Source: an uncultured Sutterella sp. (GTDB lineage: Bacteria > Pseudomonadota > Gammaproteobacteria > Burkholderiales > Burkholderiaceae_F). From it: a stretch of 64,000 nucleotides of DNA. The stretch lies in NCBI GenBank assembly GCA_905206365.1, contig CAJLHF010000002.1, positions 62,001 to 126,000 of the forward strand. The letters are read 5' to 3'. The position numbers were made by a program, and so were the translations under genes. Each line of letters starts with the position of its first letter. Positions within the stretch are counted from its first letter, which is position 1. Positions 34,977-43,145 of the stretch are shown piece by piece. A model generated the notes under the pieces. It saw only the letters and a program-made list of their open reading frames with translations, made no database searches and had not been told where the DNA came from.

Positions 34977-35651
34977 TTACTTTTCGATGTTCGTACGGAT
35001 CACGTCGCGTTCGAACCAAACGGGAGCGTGGTGTTCGGCGGCTTCGACCGAGATCGTCCCCGGGCCGAGGCGCCAGATGCCCTTGAAGTGTTCCATCGAG
35101 AGCAGAGCGAGCGGGATGTGCGCGCAGACAACGAGCACGGAGACGATGATGGAGCCCCAAACGTGGAAGTAGAACATCCACATGTAGACCATCTTGCCGA
35201 GGAGCGGGGCACCGAGCCAGAGGAGCCAGCCCGTCACGGCGAGAGCGGCGATCATGCCCATGAAGAGCAGGTACGAGGCCTTCTGACCGCCGTTGTAGCG
35301 ACCCTGCGGCGGAACCGTTTCCGGACCGAACGGGATCTTAAAGAAGCGGCGGGGATAGTTGCCGAAGTTGCGGAACCAGTAGATGGTGTTGCGGTCCCAT
35401 TCCAGGCAGGCGCGCAGGATGAGCGCGAAGCGGTCCGGAGCGATCACGATGAACCCGAGCAGGTTGAACGTGAAGACGGCGCCGAGGATGAGATGCCAGA
35501 GCATCGTGAGTTCCGCGGCTTCGTCGGACGGGTTGCAGAAATAGACGTACACGCCCGTGAAGAGCAGGGCAAACCACGTGATGGCGTTCAGCGTGTGGAA
35601 CACCTTATCCGGGGCATGGAAGCGAAGGATGCGTTCGTTAGCATTAGCCAT
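34977..35651 (-). CDS. Cytochrome b subunit for the periplasmic hydrogenase
   Basis: A 224-residue membrane protein resembling the gamma (cytochrome b) subunit of formate dehydrogenases and the b-type subunits of hydrogenases. Four membrane segments can be seen (about 20-40, 50-72, 127-148, 160-185) with histidines suited to haem ligation in RFHAPDKVFHTLNA, LWHLILGA, FYFHVWGS and CAHIPLALLS. Context decides the role: its start overlaps the hydB stop by eight bases, so it should anchor the HydAB dimer on the periplasmic face and exchange electrons with quinones. It has no formate dehydrogenase genes beside it. Confidence 0.87.
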   Translation of the reverse strand: MANANERILRFHAPDKVFHTLNAITWFALLFTGVYVYFCNPSDEAAELTMLWHLILGAVFTFNLLGFIVIAPDRFALILRACLEWDRNTIYWFRNFGNYPRRFFKIPFGPETVPPQGRYNGGQKASYLLFMGMIAALAVTGWLLWLGAPLLGKMVYMWMFYFHVWGSIIVSVLVVCAHIPLALLSMEHFKGIWRLGPGTISVEAAEHHAPVWFERDVIRTNIEK

Positions 35652-35997
35652 GGTTGGCCTCCGTCATAGCCAGCGTGGAACGCTGGTAGTAATGGGTGTG
35701 CAGAAGTTCGTGCATCGTGTGGTCCACGGGCTTCGTGCCGAGGTCCTTGTAGACCGACATGACGACTTCGTTCTGGTGAGAGCTCGTGAGACCCATGGCC
35801 TGGCAGAGCTTGTCGTCCTGGTACAGGCCGGCCTGGCGGGCCTTGATGATGACGCCGCGACGGGCGATCAGGTCGCCGATGGCATAGCCGCAGACGGCCA
35901 CGGCGCCGACGCACAGGCCGCAGACTTTCAGGAAGCCGCGACGGCCCAGGATGAGGGCGGCGGGGCGCTCGGCGTAATCGTATTTTTCAGACAGCAT
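35644..35997 (-). CDS. hydB: [FeFe]-hydrogenase small subunit with Tat signal
   Basis: A 117-residue small subunit. The N-terminus is a twin-arginine signal (Arg19-Arg20 in GRRGFLKVCG, then a hydrophobic core). The rest matches the iron-hydrogenase small-subunit domain, with DLGTKPVDHTMHELLHTHY near the C-terminus. In Desulfovibrio the small subunit wraps around the large one and carries it through the Tat pore; the same is inferred here because HydA has no signal of its own. Lies 27 bases after hydA and overlaps the cytochrome b gene. Confidence 0.93.
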   Translation of the reverse strand: MLSEKYDYAERPAALILGRRGFLKVCGLCVGAVAVCGYAIGDLIARRGVIIKARQAGLYQDDKLCQAMGLTSSHQNEVVMSVYKDLGTKPVDHTMHELLHTHYYQRSTLAMTEANHG

Positions 35998-36024
35998 TTT
36001 TCAAATATCCTCGCGTCTCGTAAG

Positions 36025-37383
36025 TTAGATGCGCAGCGGCAGGGGGGTGGTCGGATGGAGCCAGGCCGTGCCGGAGGGCTGAACAGGCTGACCGCCGCCG
36101 TTGACGCAACCGCCCGGGCAGTTCATGACTTCGATGAAGTGGTAACGGTTCTTGTCGACGCGGACGCGGTTGAGAACTTCCTTGAGGCCCTGATTCGCAC
36201 CGTTGACGACACAGACGCGGACTTCGAAGGTCTTGCCGCCGAGTGCCTTGATGGGCACGGGGATGGTCGCTTCGACGATGGCGTTGTCGTTGCCGCGGAC
36301 AACCGTGATGTTGCCGTCCTTGAGGTCTTCGCCGGAAAGAGCGAAGTAGGCCGTACGCAGAGCAGCTTCCATCACGCCGCCCGAGCAGCCGAAGATCGTG
36401 CCGGCGCCCGAATACACTTCGAGCGGACGGCGTTCGCGGGTCTTCGGTTCGAGCAGGGGATTGATGCCCTTGCGGCGCATGAGTTCGGCGATGTCGCGGG
36501 CCGTGAGCGAGGCGTCGATGTCCTGGAAGGAGGGCGTGTCCTTCGGGATGTCCTTGTTGGCGATGAGGTAACGCCAGGCCGTGTTCATTTCAGGACGCGA
36601 AGCTTCGAAGATCTTGGCCGTGCAGGGCGTGACGGAGACGAAATAGATCTTACGGGGATCGCACTTGAGGATGTACTTCGCAGCCCAGGTCTTGGCGAGC
36701 GTACCGCCCATCTGGAGCGGGGACTTCGCCGTGGAGAGGTGCGGAAGCATGTCGGCGTGATACGTTTCGGCGTTCTTCACCCAGGCCGGGCAGCAGGACG
36801 TGAAGTGCGGGAACGGGTGCTTGCCCTGTTCATCGACTTCCGGACCACGTTCGCCGAGGATCCAATACTGGATCTTCTTAACGAATTCCGTGCCTTCTTC
36901 GATGATGGTCTGGTCGGCCGTGCTGTTGCAGTCGTAGACCACGAAGCCGAGCTTTTCAAGCGCGTTGACCATCTGTTCGGTCGTGAGCGCACCGGGCTCG
37001 CCGCCGAATTCTTCGCAGAGCGAAACGCGAACGGCGGGCGAGGGTTGGGCCACGACCACGCGGTCCTTGTCGGCGAGGACGTGTTCGACTTCGTCGACGA
37101 AGCTCATCTGCTCGATCGCGTTGAACGGGCAGGCGATCAGGCACTGACCGCAGTAGAGGCACGCGTCTTCAACGATTTCGTGCTTGGCGCCGAGACCGCC
37201 CTTGATGGCGTCGACCGGACAGAACTTGCGGCAGGTGTCGCACCCGACGCAGTTGTCCTTGTTGATGTGGATGATCCCACGCAGTTCGCCCTTGCGAAGA
37301 TTGCCGTCGAAGGCGGGGCCATTTTCCCCGCGGGCGTTGTCACCCGGGAGGAACGTATGGACCTTGATCGTATCCGTGGACAT
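36025..37383 (-). CDS. hydA: [FeFe]-hydrogenase catalytic subunit
   Basis: H2-oxidising or -evolving enzyme, 452 residues. Two [4Fe-4S] ferredoxin motifs occupy residues 45-55 (CVGCDTCRKFCP) and 75-85 (CLYCGQCLIACP). H-cluster motifs follow: L1 TSCCPAW at 195-201, L2 at 252-260 and L3 EVMNCPGGCVNGGGQP from 418. All four cluster-binding cysteines and the proton-relay cysteine (Cys197) are present. L2 reads TPCTAKIFE, with Thr252 in place of the usual Met. The domain set (no extra N-terminal modules) and the Tat-bearing partner match the dimeric periplasmic type. ATG at 37383 has GGAGAG eight bases upstream. First gene of the hyd operon. Confidence 0.96.
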   Translation of the reverse strand: MSTDTIKVHTFLPGDNARGENGPAFDGNLRKGELRGIIHINKDNCVGCDTCRKFCPVDAIKGGLGAKHEIVEDACLYCGQCLIACPFNAIEQMSFVDEVEHVLADKDRVVVAQPSPAVRVSLCEEFGGEPGALTTEQMVNALEKLGFVVYDCNSTADQTIIEEGTEFVKKIQYWILGERGPEVDEQGKHPFPHFTSCCPAWVKNAETYHADMLPHLSTAKSPLQMGGTLAKTWAAKYILKCDPRKIYFVSVTPCTAKIFEASRPEMNTAWRYLIANKDIPKDTPSFQDIDASLTARDIAELMRRKGINPLLEPKTRERRPLEVYSGAGTIFGCSGGVMEAALRTAYFALSGEDLKDGNITVVRGNDNAIVEATIPVPIKALGGKTFEVRVCVVNGANQGLKEVLNRVRVDKNRYHFIEVMNCPGGCVNGGGQPVQPSGTAWLHPTTPLPLRI

Positions 37384-37683
37384 GGAAAAACTCTCCAGAG
37401 TAAGGAAAGCCGGGGAGCCCGTTGCGGCTCGGCGACTTGGCGCATGATCCTACGGCGGACAGTGGGCGCTACAGCGCTCCGGGGTCATCCTTCCGATCGG
37501 TTCATGGCACTCAATTTTTGGACGAAGGCGAGTCGCGCCGGTGGAAGAGCCGGGCCGAGACCTTCGGTGAAACACGCGTGCATTTTAAGGGGAAGGCCTC
37601 TTCTTCAGGTTCCGAGATTAGACCTAGGGAAGTACCCCTAAAGAGTTATTTCTGTGAATTTCAGAACTGTTTCTAGATGTGTT

Positions 37684-37697
37684 CTGATTTGGATCAA
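37684..37697 (-). promoter_or_regulatory. FNR/ANR-type box upstream of hydA
   Basis: CTGATTTGGATCAA matches the FNR consensus TTGAT-N4-ATCAA at nine of ten fixed positions. A TGAAAT hexamer on the minus strand at 37663-37658 is centred about 30 bases downstream of the box centre, the spacing expected for a class II activated promoter (box near -41.5). The implied start is about 37650. This predicts anaerobic induction of the hydrogenase. Confidence 0.6.
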
Positions 37698-37865
37698 AGA
37701 CGGACGGGTTGTTCAGGTTTTATGACCGAAGTGTTTGAGGAAAAAGGAAAAATAGCCGAGCAAATTACTCGGGAATAAAAAAGTTGCACTTGTCCGCGTG
37801 TCAACAGAAGATGGAAAAAGGCGGCGTTTCGACGTATGTCGGAGTCGCACAGAAGGAAAGGGTAC

Positions 37866-37896
37866 AAAAAAGAAAAAGCGCGGGTTGTTCCGCGCT
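37866..37896 (-). terminator. Terminator of the HemN-like radical SAM gene
   Basis: On the minus strand AGCGCGG and CCGCGCT form a 7-bp stem with a 6-base loop followed by TTTTCTTTTTT. It separates the radical SAM gene from hydA, so the two are not one operon. Confidence 0.9.
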
Positions 37897-37948
37897 CTTC
37901 GGACGCAAGATTCGACCGGGCCCGCGGGCTTCGGTCGGGACGTGCGAC

Positions 37949-39262
37949 TTACATGTCGACTTCCTTCAGAGGCGCGCGCAGTTCGGCGCGCACGTTGTCC
38001 ATACCCGAGTAGAAAGCCTTCATCATGACGAGACCGAGGAACTTTCCGGCATCCGTTACGATGATGTTGTCCGGATCGTTCGGGTCGTCCTTGATGGCTC
38101 CCGAGAGCTTGAGGCCGAGCATTTCCTTCATCAGGTAACGGTCGACGTCGACGCCGTGCACCTCGCGGAAGTAGCGGCGCGACAGGCGGTGCGAGAAGAG
38201 GCCGAGCATCAGGCGGTACTGCATGATGGCGTGCTTGTCGAACTGGCGGCGGCGCTCAACGCCTGTGTGGCCCGCGGCGATGCGTTCGGCATAGCGGCGC
38301 AGGCTGAACGTGTTGACGTAGAGGCTGTCACCGAGGAAGCTGAACGCTCCCGAACCCACGCCGAGGTACTCGTCGTAGTCGACGACGTACTCGTCGAAGC
38401 CTTCGTCGTTCGTACGGCCGAAGGTCCAACTCGTGAGGTGGTTGTAGCGGCTGCCGAGCGTGTCGAGAATCACGCGGTACTGATCGGCGAGCTGATTGCC
38501 GGCGGCGGCAATGACGTTCTTCACGCTCTTTTTCGTCTGGGACGTCACCATGAGCGGGTAGGTTGTCACCTGACGGGGGTTGAGGCGCGCGATCTTGTCC
38601 ATGTCCTCGTGGAGCATGTCGAGCGTCTGACCGCGGAAGCCGAACATCATGTCGATGTTGCAGGTGGGGAAGAGCTCCTGGGCGTACTGCAGACGCTCGA
38701 AGATCTGTTCCCCGGAGCCGAACTTCTCGTAGCGCTCCGAGAGCTTCAGCAAGTCGTCGTTGAAGCTTTGCACGCCGATGGACATGCGGTCGACGAGTCC
38801 CTTCAAATTGCGGAACTGCGGCGTCGTGATGATTTGCGGGTCGGTTTCGCAGGATACTTCGCGGATCGAGGGGAAGAGGGTCTTCGCGTGCTCGATCGTC
38901 TTGATGAGCTCGTCCTCAAGAATCGTCGTCGTGCCCCCGCCGATGTACATCGAGTGGAAGTCATAGCCGAGCGCCTTCACGTAGTCCATTTCCTTGCGCA
39001 GATTCACGAAGTACTCGCGCGCCTTCCATTCCTTGAAGAGGAAGCGGTGGAACGTGCAGTATGAGCAGAGTGTGTGGCAGAAAGGAATGTGCGCGTAGAG
39101 GAGGTACTTGTGACCTTCCTGGGGGGCGGGCGGCGTGTTGAGGATCACGGGATCGCAGTGGAGGTAGCGCTTGATGTAGTAGTCCATCACGCGGTCCGTA
39201 ATGCCGATCATCCATTCCGGAAGCAATTCGCGGGGTTGCGGCGTATAGCTCGAAGTAGTCAT
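37949..39262 (-). CDS. HemN-like radical SAM protein (coproporphyrinogen oxidase family)
   Basis: A 437-residue radical SAM protein. The cluster motif CxxxCxxC is in HIPFCHTLCSYCTFHRF, followed by SMYIGGGTTTIL, as in HemN/HemW proteins, and SIGVQSFNDDLL in the barrel. The C-terminal HemN domain is present. It differs from true HemN in having no long N-terminal arm and a divergent region after the cluster motif, so it may be a HemW-like haem chaperone or a different haem enzyme. ATG at 39262 has a poor ribosome site. It has its own terminator and a TACAAT upstream, thus it is independent of the neighbouring hyd operon. Confidence 0.75.
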   Translation of the reverse strand: MTTSSYTPQPRELLPEWMIGITDRVMDYYIKRYLHCDPVILNTPPAPQEGHKYLLYAHIPFCHTLCSYCTFHRFLFKEWKAREYFVNLRKEMDYVKALGYDFHSMYIGGGTTTILEDELIKTIEHAKTLFPSIREVSCETDPQIITTPQFRNLKGLVDRMSIGVQSFNDDLLKLSERYEKFGSGEQIFERLQYAQELFPTCNIDMMFGFRGQTLDMLHEDMDKIARLNPRQVTTYPLMVTSQTKKSVKNVIAAAGNQLADQYRVILDTLGSRYNHLTSWTFGRTNDEGFDEYVVDYDEYLGVGSGAFSFLGDSLYVNTFSLRRYAERIAAGHTGVERRRQFDKHAIMQYRLMLGLFSHRLSRRYFREVHGVDVDRYLMKEMLGLKLSGAIKDDPNDPDNIIVTDAGKFLGLVMMKAFYSGMDNVRAELRAPLKEVDM

Positions 39263-39298
39263 GTGCGGAAGATGTGCATGAAAAGAGAAGGTCCGGGC

Positions 39299-39304
39299 AT
39301 TGTA
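39299..39304 (-). promoter_or_regulatory. Possible -10 of the HemN-like gene
   Basis: TACAAT on the minus strand 36 bases before the start codon. It follows directly on the T-run of the acyl-CoA synthetase terminator. No good -35. Confidence 0.4.
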
Positions 39305-39339
39305 CAAAGAGAAAAGGGTGCCGGATCTTAACGGCACCC
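39305..39339 (-). terminator. Terminator of the acyl-CoA synthetase gene
   Basis: GGGTGCCG and CGGCACCC form an 8-bp stem with an 8-base loop, followed on the minus strand by TTTTCTCTTT. Confidence 0.88.
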
Positions 39340-39361
39340 CCTGTTTTCTCGCGGCCGCGAA

Positions 39362-41182
39362 TCAGCCGTGCGTGGCGTAGAGAGCGGCGATTTCGGCGCG
39401 GAATCTTTCGGAGAGCGGTCCGCGCTTGAGTTTGAGCGTGGGTGTGAGTAGACCGTTTTCGATCGTCCAGGGTTCAAGCGTCAGTACCGTCGCACGCGGC
39501 AGGGCGTAATTCGGGAAACCGGCAGCTGCCGCTTTAGCACGCTTCAAAACCGTGGTTTTTGCGGCCGGGGCGGTCAGAGCGGCGGGGTCCTCGGGATCGA
39601 GCCCGAGCGACTCGGCGAGAGACTTCCACTCGGTCGGATTCAGGACCGTAATGAGCCCGAGGTACGGACGGTTTTCGCCCACGACGTACGCCTGAGCGAA
39701 AAGCGGATCGGATTCAATGGCGTTCTCAAGGTCGGCGGGCGGAATCTTCTCGCCCGTCGAGGTGACGATGATTTCCTTGATGCGGCCGCGGATCTTCAGG
39801 AGTCCCCGATCGGTGAAACTGCCGACGTCGCCCGTTTTGAGCCAGCCATCCGGCGTGAAGGCGTCGCGCGTGGCCTCATTGCGGTTCCAATAACCCTTCA
39901 TGATGGAGGGACCGCGCACCTGGATTTCGTCGCCTTCGGCGAGGCGCACTTCCACGTTGCAGAAGGGGCGGCCCACGGTGTCGGGTTGGTTTTCCGCAAG
40001 GCAGTTGCCGGCAATGATGGGGCTTGTTTCCGTCATGCCGTAGCCCTGAATGATGGGCAGGCCGAGGCCGCAGAACGTTCGGGCGATTTTGGGGCCGAGC
40101 GCCGCCCCGCCCGAGATGGCGATGCGCAACCGTCCGCCGAATTGCGCGAGGAGCGTTTCCCGTACGCGAGGCAGCACGAAAGTGCGTACGAGCGCGTCGA
40201 GGAGCCCCGAGCCCGATTCAAGGGGAAGACCGTTTTTGCAGCAGAAATCGCGCCAACCAGTGGCTACGGCAGCTTCGAAAAGTCGCCGCTGCAGGCTCGA
40301 AGCCTTGCGTAGCCTCTCTTCGACGCGAGCGTGAATTCGTTCGTAGACGCGGGGCACCGAAATGATGACGTCGGGTTTGACGGTTTTCAGGTCTTCGGCC
40401 AGGAGCAGTACGGACCGGTTGTATGCGATCACGCAGCCCGTGGCGAGCGCGAGGTAATAGCCCGCAGTTCTTTCGAACGTGTGCGAGAGCGGCAGAAAGG
40501 ACAGGAACACGTCGCCGGTTTTCGGTGACACGCACTCGAGCGTGGCTTTGACATTGGCCACGATGTTGGCGTGAGTGAGCATAACGCCTTTCGGGCGGCC
40601 GGTCGTTCCCGAGGTGTAGATGATGCCCGCGAGGTCGTCGGGACGGGGCGCGGCGGGGAGCTCCCGATCGGTTTCGCCGAGTGCGAGCCAGGCGCGTCGA
40701 CCGTAGATACGCACGCCGTTTTCTTCGACGTCCTCGTTTTCTTCGTCCGTCAGAACGACGTAGCGCAGGTGTTCGAGGAGTCGTCCGGCGTCGCGTAGCT
40801 GTTCCCAACGCTGACGCTTGTTCGTTACGAGCACCGAGGCTTGGCTATCCTCGGCAATGTAGGCGCTCGCCCCCGGGGTGTCGATCGCATGCAGAGGAAC
40901 GGGCACGAGTCCGTTTGCAAGCGCCGACTGATCGGCCGCCACGTGATCCGGCCCGTTGGGCATGAGAATCGCAACGCGGCTGCCGCGCTCAAGCCCGAGT
41001 GCGGCGAACGCACGTCGCCAGTGCTCGACGAGCGCGCCCGTCTGTGCGTATGTCAAGCTTTTCCAGGCGCCCGTCGCCCGGTCGAAGTACCGCAGTGCTT
41101 CCGAGTCGCGGTAGACGGCGACGCTGCGGTTCAGCAACTCGGGCAACGTTTCGAGCCCTTGAAGTTCATTGGATCGACCCAT
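39362..41182 (-). CDS. Long-chain acyl-CoA synthetase (AMP-forming)
   Basis: A 606-residue ANL-superfamily enzyme that should activate a fatty acid to acyl-AMP and then acyl-CoA. Visible motifs: P-loop-like IIYTSGTTGRPKGVMLTH, QGYGMTETSPII, and the GWLKTGDVG hinge region with the later KIRGRIKEIIVTSTGEK segment. Length matches the FadD15/long-chain group of about 600 residues, which is typical of this branch and distinct from E. coli FadD. The ATG at 41182 fits the family start. It lies 111 bases after uup; a hairpin in that gap may separate transcription. Confidence 0.9.
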   Translation of the reverse strand: MGRSNELQGLETLPELLNRSVAVYRDSEALRYFDRATGAWKSLTYAQTGALVEHWRRAFAALGLERGSRVAILMPNGPDHVAADQSALANGLVPVPLHAIDTPGASAYIAEDSQASVLVTNKRQRWEQLRDAGRLLEHLRYVVLTDEENEDVEENGVRIYGRRAWLALGETDRELPAAPRPDDLAGIIYTSGTTGRPKGVMLTHANIVANVKATLECVSPKTGDVFLSFLPLSHTFERTAGYYLALATGCVIAYNRSVLLLAEDLKTVKPDVIISVPRVYERIHARVEERLRKASSLQRRLFEAAVATGWRDFCCKNGLPLESGSGLLDALVRTFVLPRVRETLLAQFGGRLRIAISGGAALGPKIARTFCGLGLPIIQGYGMTETSPIIAGNCLAENQPDTVGRPFCNVEVRLAEGDEIQVRGPSIMKGYWNRNEATRDAFTPDGWLKTGDVGSFTDRGLLKIRGRIKEIIVTSTGEKIPPADLENAIESDPLFAQAYVVGENRPYLGLITVLNPTEWKSLAESLGLDPEDPAALTAPAAKTTVLKRAKAAAAGFPNYALPRATVLTLEPWTIENGLLTPTLKLKRGPLSERFRAEIAALYATHG

Positions 41183-41205
41183 GAGCCGTGTCTCCGAAAG
41201 GGGAA

Positions 41206-41223
41206 GGCGTCCTTGCGGACGCC
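41206..41223 (-). terminator. Hairpin between uup and the acyl-CoA synthetase gene
   Basis: GGCGTCC and GGACGCC form a 7-bp stem with a 4-base TTGC loop, 70 bases past the uup stop. The bases after it on the minus strand (TTCCCCTTT) are only partly T-rich, so termination may be incomplete. Confidence 0.5.
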
Positions 41224-41293
41224 CTCCGGAAAATAAGCAACAAGAAATCCTACTCCGAAAGCAAGGCGTTCAGAGACCGACGAAAGTCGGATT

Positions 41294-43126
41294 TTATTCG
41301 CCTTGGGCTTCGCGTTGTTTGGCTTCAAGCTCTTCCCAACGGGCAAAACCCGCGGCCATTTCCTCGTCGATGGCTTTCATGCGTTCGGCATCGGCGCGAA
41401 GCTCCTCGACGGGAAGACCGTGGTAGTCCGCAGCGCTCATCTTTTCGACGAGCGCGCTCTGTTCGGCTTCGAGGGCTTCGATGCGGGCGGGCAGACTTTC
41501 GAGTTCCCGGGTTTCTTTGTAGGAGAGTTTGATCTTCTGCGTGCGCTGACGCGGCTTTGGGGCGGCTTTCTCGGCTTTGGGCGCCTTGTCGCTTCGCGCT
41601 TCGTCGGCGGTCTTTGGACGCTGGCGCAACCAGTCTTCGTAGCCGCCCACGTATTCCCGCCAGAGGCCGTTGCCTTCCGGAGTCAACACTTCGGTGACGA
41701 CGTTGTCGAGGAATCGTCGGTCGTGGCTGACAAGAATGATAGTACCCGGGTAATTGGCCAACGTCTGCTCGAGTACTTCGAGCGAGTCGATATCGAGGTC
41801 GTTCGTCGGTTCGTCAAGGACGAGCAAGTTCGCGGGCAGAGCGAAGAGTCGGGCAAGGAGTAGTCGGTTGCGTTCTCCGCCCGAGAGCGAACTCACGGGA
41901 ACGTTCGCTCGTCGCGGCGGGAAAAGGAAGTCGCCGAGATACGCGACGACGTGTTTCTTTTGTCCGCCGATTTCGATCCACTCGGAGCCTGGCGAAATCG
42001 TTTCCGCCACGGTCTTCGTTAGATCGAGCTGCTCGCGCATCTGGTCGAAGTAGGCGATCTTGAGGGAGGTGCCGAGTTTGACGGAGCCCGCATCGGGTTC
42101 GAGTTTGCCGAGAATGAGCTTGATCAGCGTACTCTTGCCGACGCCGTTGCGTCCGATCAAACCGAGTCGGTCGCCGCGCATCAGGCGGAAGTTGAGGTCT
42201 TTGACGAGCATGCGGCCGCCGAACGACTTGGTGAGTCCTTCGACTTCGGCCACGATTTTTCCGCTTTTCTCGCCCGCATCGATCGAGAGGACGACGCTGC
42301 CGGTACGCTCGCGTCGAGCGGCGCGTTCACGGCGCAGCTGCTCCAGGCGTCGCACTCGCCCTTCGTTTCGGGTGCGGCGCGCCTCGATTCCTTTGCGGAT
42401 CCAAACCTCTTCTTGGGCCCAGAATTTGTCGAAGCGCTGACGCTCAAGCGTCTCGGCGGCGAGCTCTTCTTCTTTCCGGCTTTCGTAGGCGGCGAAGTTC
42501 CCCGGGTAGGAGCGCAGAATGCCGCGGTCGAGTTCGATGATGCGGGTGGAAACGTTGTCGAGGAATTGACGGTCGTGGGTGATGACGACCATCGATTTCG
42601 ACGTGCGCCAACCGGCATTTATCAGGCCTTCGAGGAGCGCGATCGCCTCAAGGTCGAGGTGGTTCGTCGGTTCGTCCAGGAGGAGCAGATCCGGCTCGAG
42701 CGCGAAGGCGAGCGCCAGCGCCGCGCGCTTGCGCTGACCGCCCGAGGCCTTGGAGGGGTCGCTTTCGGGGTCGAGTTCGAAGCGCGTCAGGTACTCGTCG
42801 AGCTTGGCGGCCAGGCGCCACCCTTCGCGTTCGTCGTCGTGCTCGTGCACGCGACCGCGCAGCATCAGGCTTTCGCGGAAAGTCGGCGCGGCGGGCAGCA
42901 GAGGTTCCTGCTCCACGTAGTGGACGGTGAGCCCGTCCTGACGTTGCAGAAGTCCGTCGTCAAGCGCCGTGGTTCCCGCAAGGACCGCAAGGAGCGAACT
43001 TTTGCCCGCGCCGTTGCGGCCGATGAGTCCGATGCGTTCGCCCGGTTCTACGGAAAAGGAGGCGCCGTCAAGAAGCGGTAGGTCTCCCCAGGCGAGGTGG
43101 CCGTCCGTCAAGGTAATGAGTGCCAT
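41294..43126 (-). CDS. uup: ABC-F ATPase Uup
   Basis: A soluble twin ATP-binding cassette protein of the ABC-F class, 610 residues, without membrane domains; Uup acts on ribosomes and affects transposon excision. First cassette: GRNGAGKSS, SGGQRKR, LLDEPTNHLD. Second cassette: GRNGVGKST, LSGGERNRLLLARL, VLDEPTNDLD. A charged linker (about 245-285) joins them and a C-terminal coiled-coil domain (about 530-610) follows, which marks Uup rather than EttA. Located 19 bases after the lpoA-like gene. Confidence 0.94.
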   Translation of the reverse strand: MALITLTDGHLAWGDLPLLDGASFSVEPGERIGLIGRNGAGKSSLLAVLAGTTALDDGLLQRQDGLTVHYVEQEPLLPAAPTFRESLMLRGRVHEHDDEREGWRLAAKLDEYLTRFELDPESDPSKASGGQRKRAALALAFALEPDLLLLDEPTNHLDLEAIALLEGLINAGWRTSKSMVVITHDRQFLDNVSTRIIELDRGILRSYPGNFAAYESRKEEELAAETLERQRFDKFWAQEEVWIRKGIEARRTRNEGRVRRLEQLRRERAARRERTGSVVLSIDAGEKSGKIVAEVEGLTKSFGGRMLVKDLNFRLMRGDRLGLIGRNGVGKSTLIKLILGKLEPDAGSVKLGTSLKIAYFDQMREQLDLTKTVAETISPGSEWIEIGGQKKHVVAYLGDFLFPPRRANVPVSSLSGGERNRLLLARLFALPANLLVLDEPTNDLDIDSLEVLEQTLANYPGTIILVSHDRRFLDNVVTEVLTPEGNGLWREYVGGYEDWLRQRPKTADEARSDKAPKAEKAAPKPRQRTQKIKLSYKETRELESLPARIEALEAEQSALVEKMSAADYHGLPVEELRADAERMKAIDEEMAAGFARWEELEAKQREAQGE

Positions 43127-43145
43127 GTCGTATCGAAAAAACGTG

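Larger units (their letters stand above)
37384..37948. other. 565-base gap upstream of hydA
   Basis: Contains the terminator of the upstream radical SAM gene (37866-37896), an FNR-like box (37684-37697) and, by inference, the hyd promoter, leaving a hydA leader of about 270 bases. The open frames crossing this gap lack ribosome sites and protein-like composition. The stretch 37600-37800 is clearly more A+T-rich than the surrounding genes. I see no small gene in it. Confidence 0.6.

Noticed and set aside
35557..37641. A 694-codon plus-strand frame across the hydrogenase genes
   Set aside because: Antisense of hydA-hydB-cytochrome b, whose cofactor motifs are complete.
37949..39262. The radical SAM gene as the missing hydG
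   Set aside because: It has HemN landmarks (HIPFC...C..C, YIGGGT) and lacks the ThiH-like barrel sequence and the C-terminal cluster motif of HydG.
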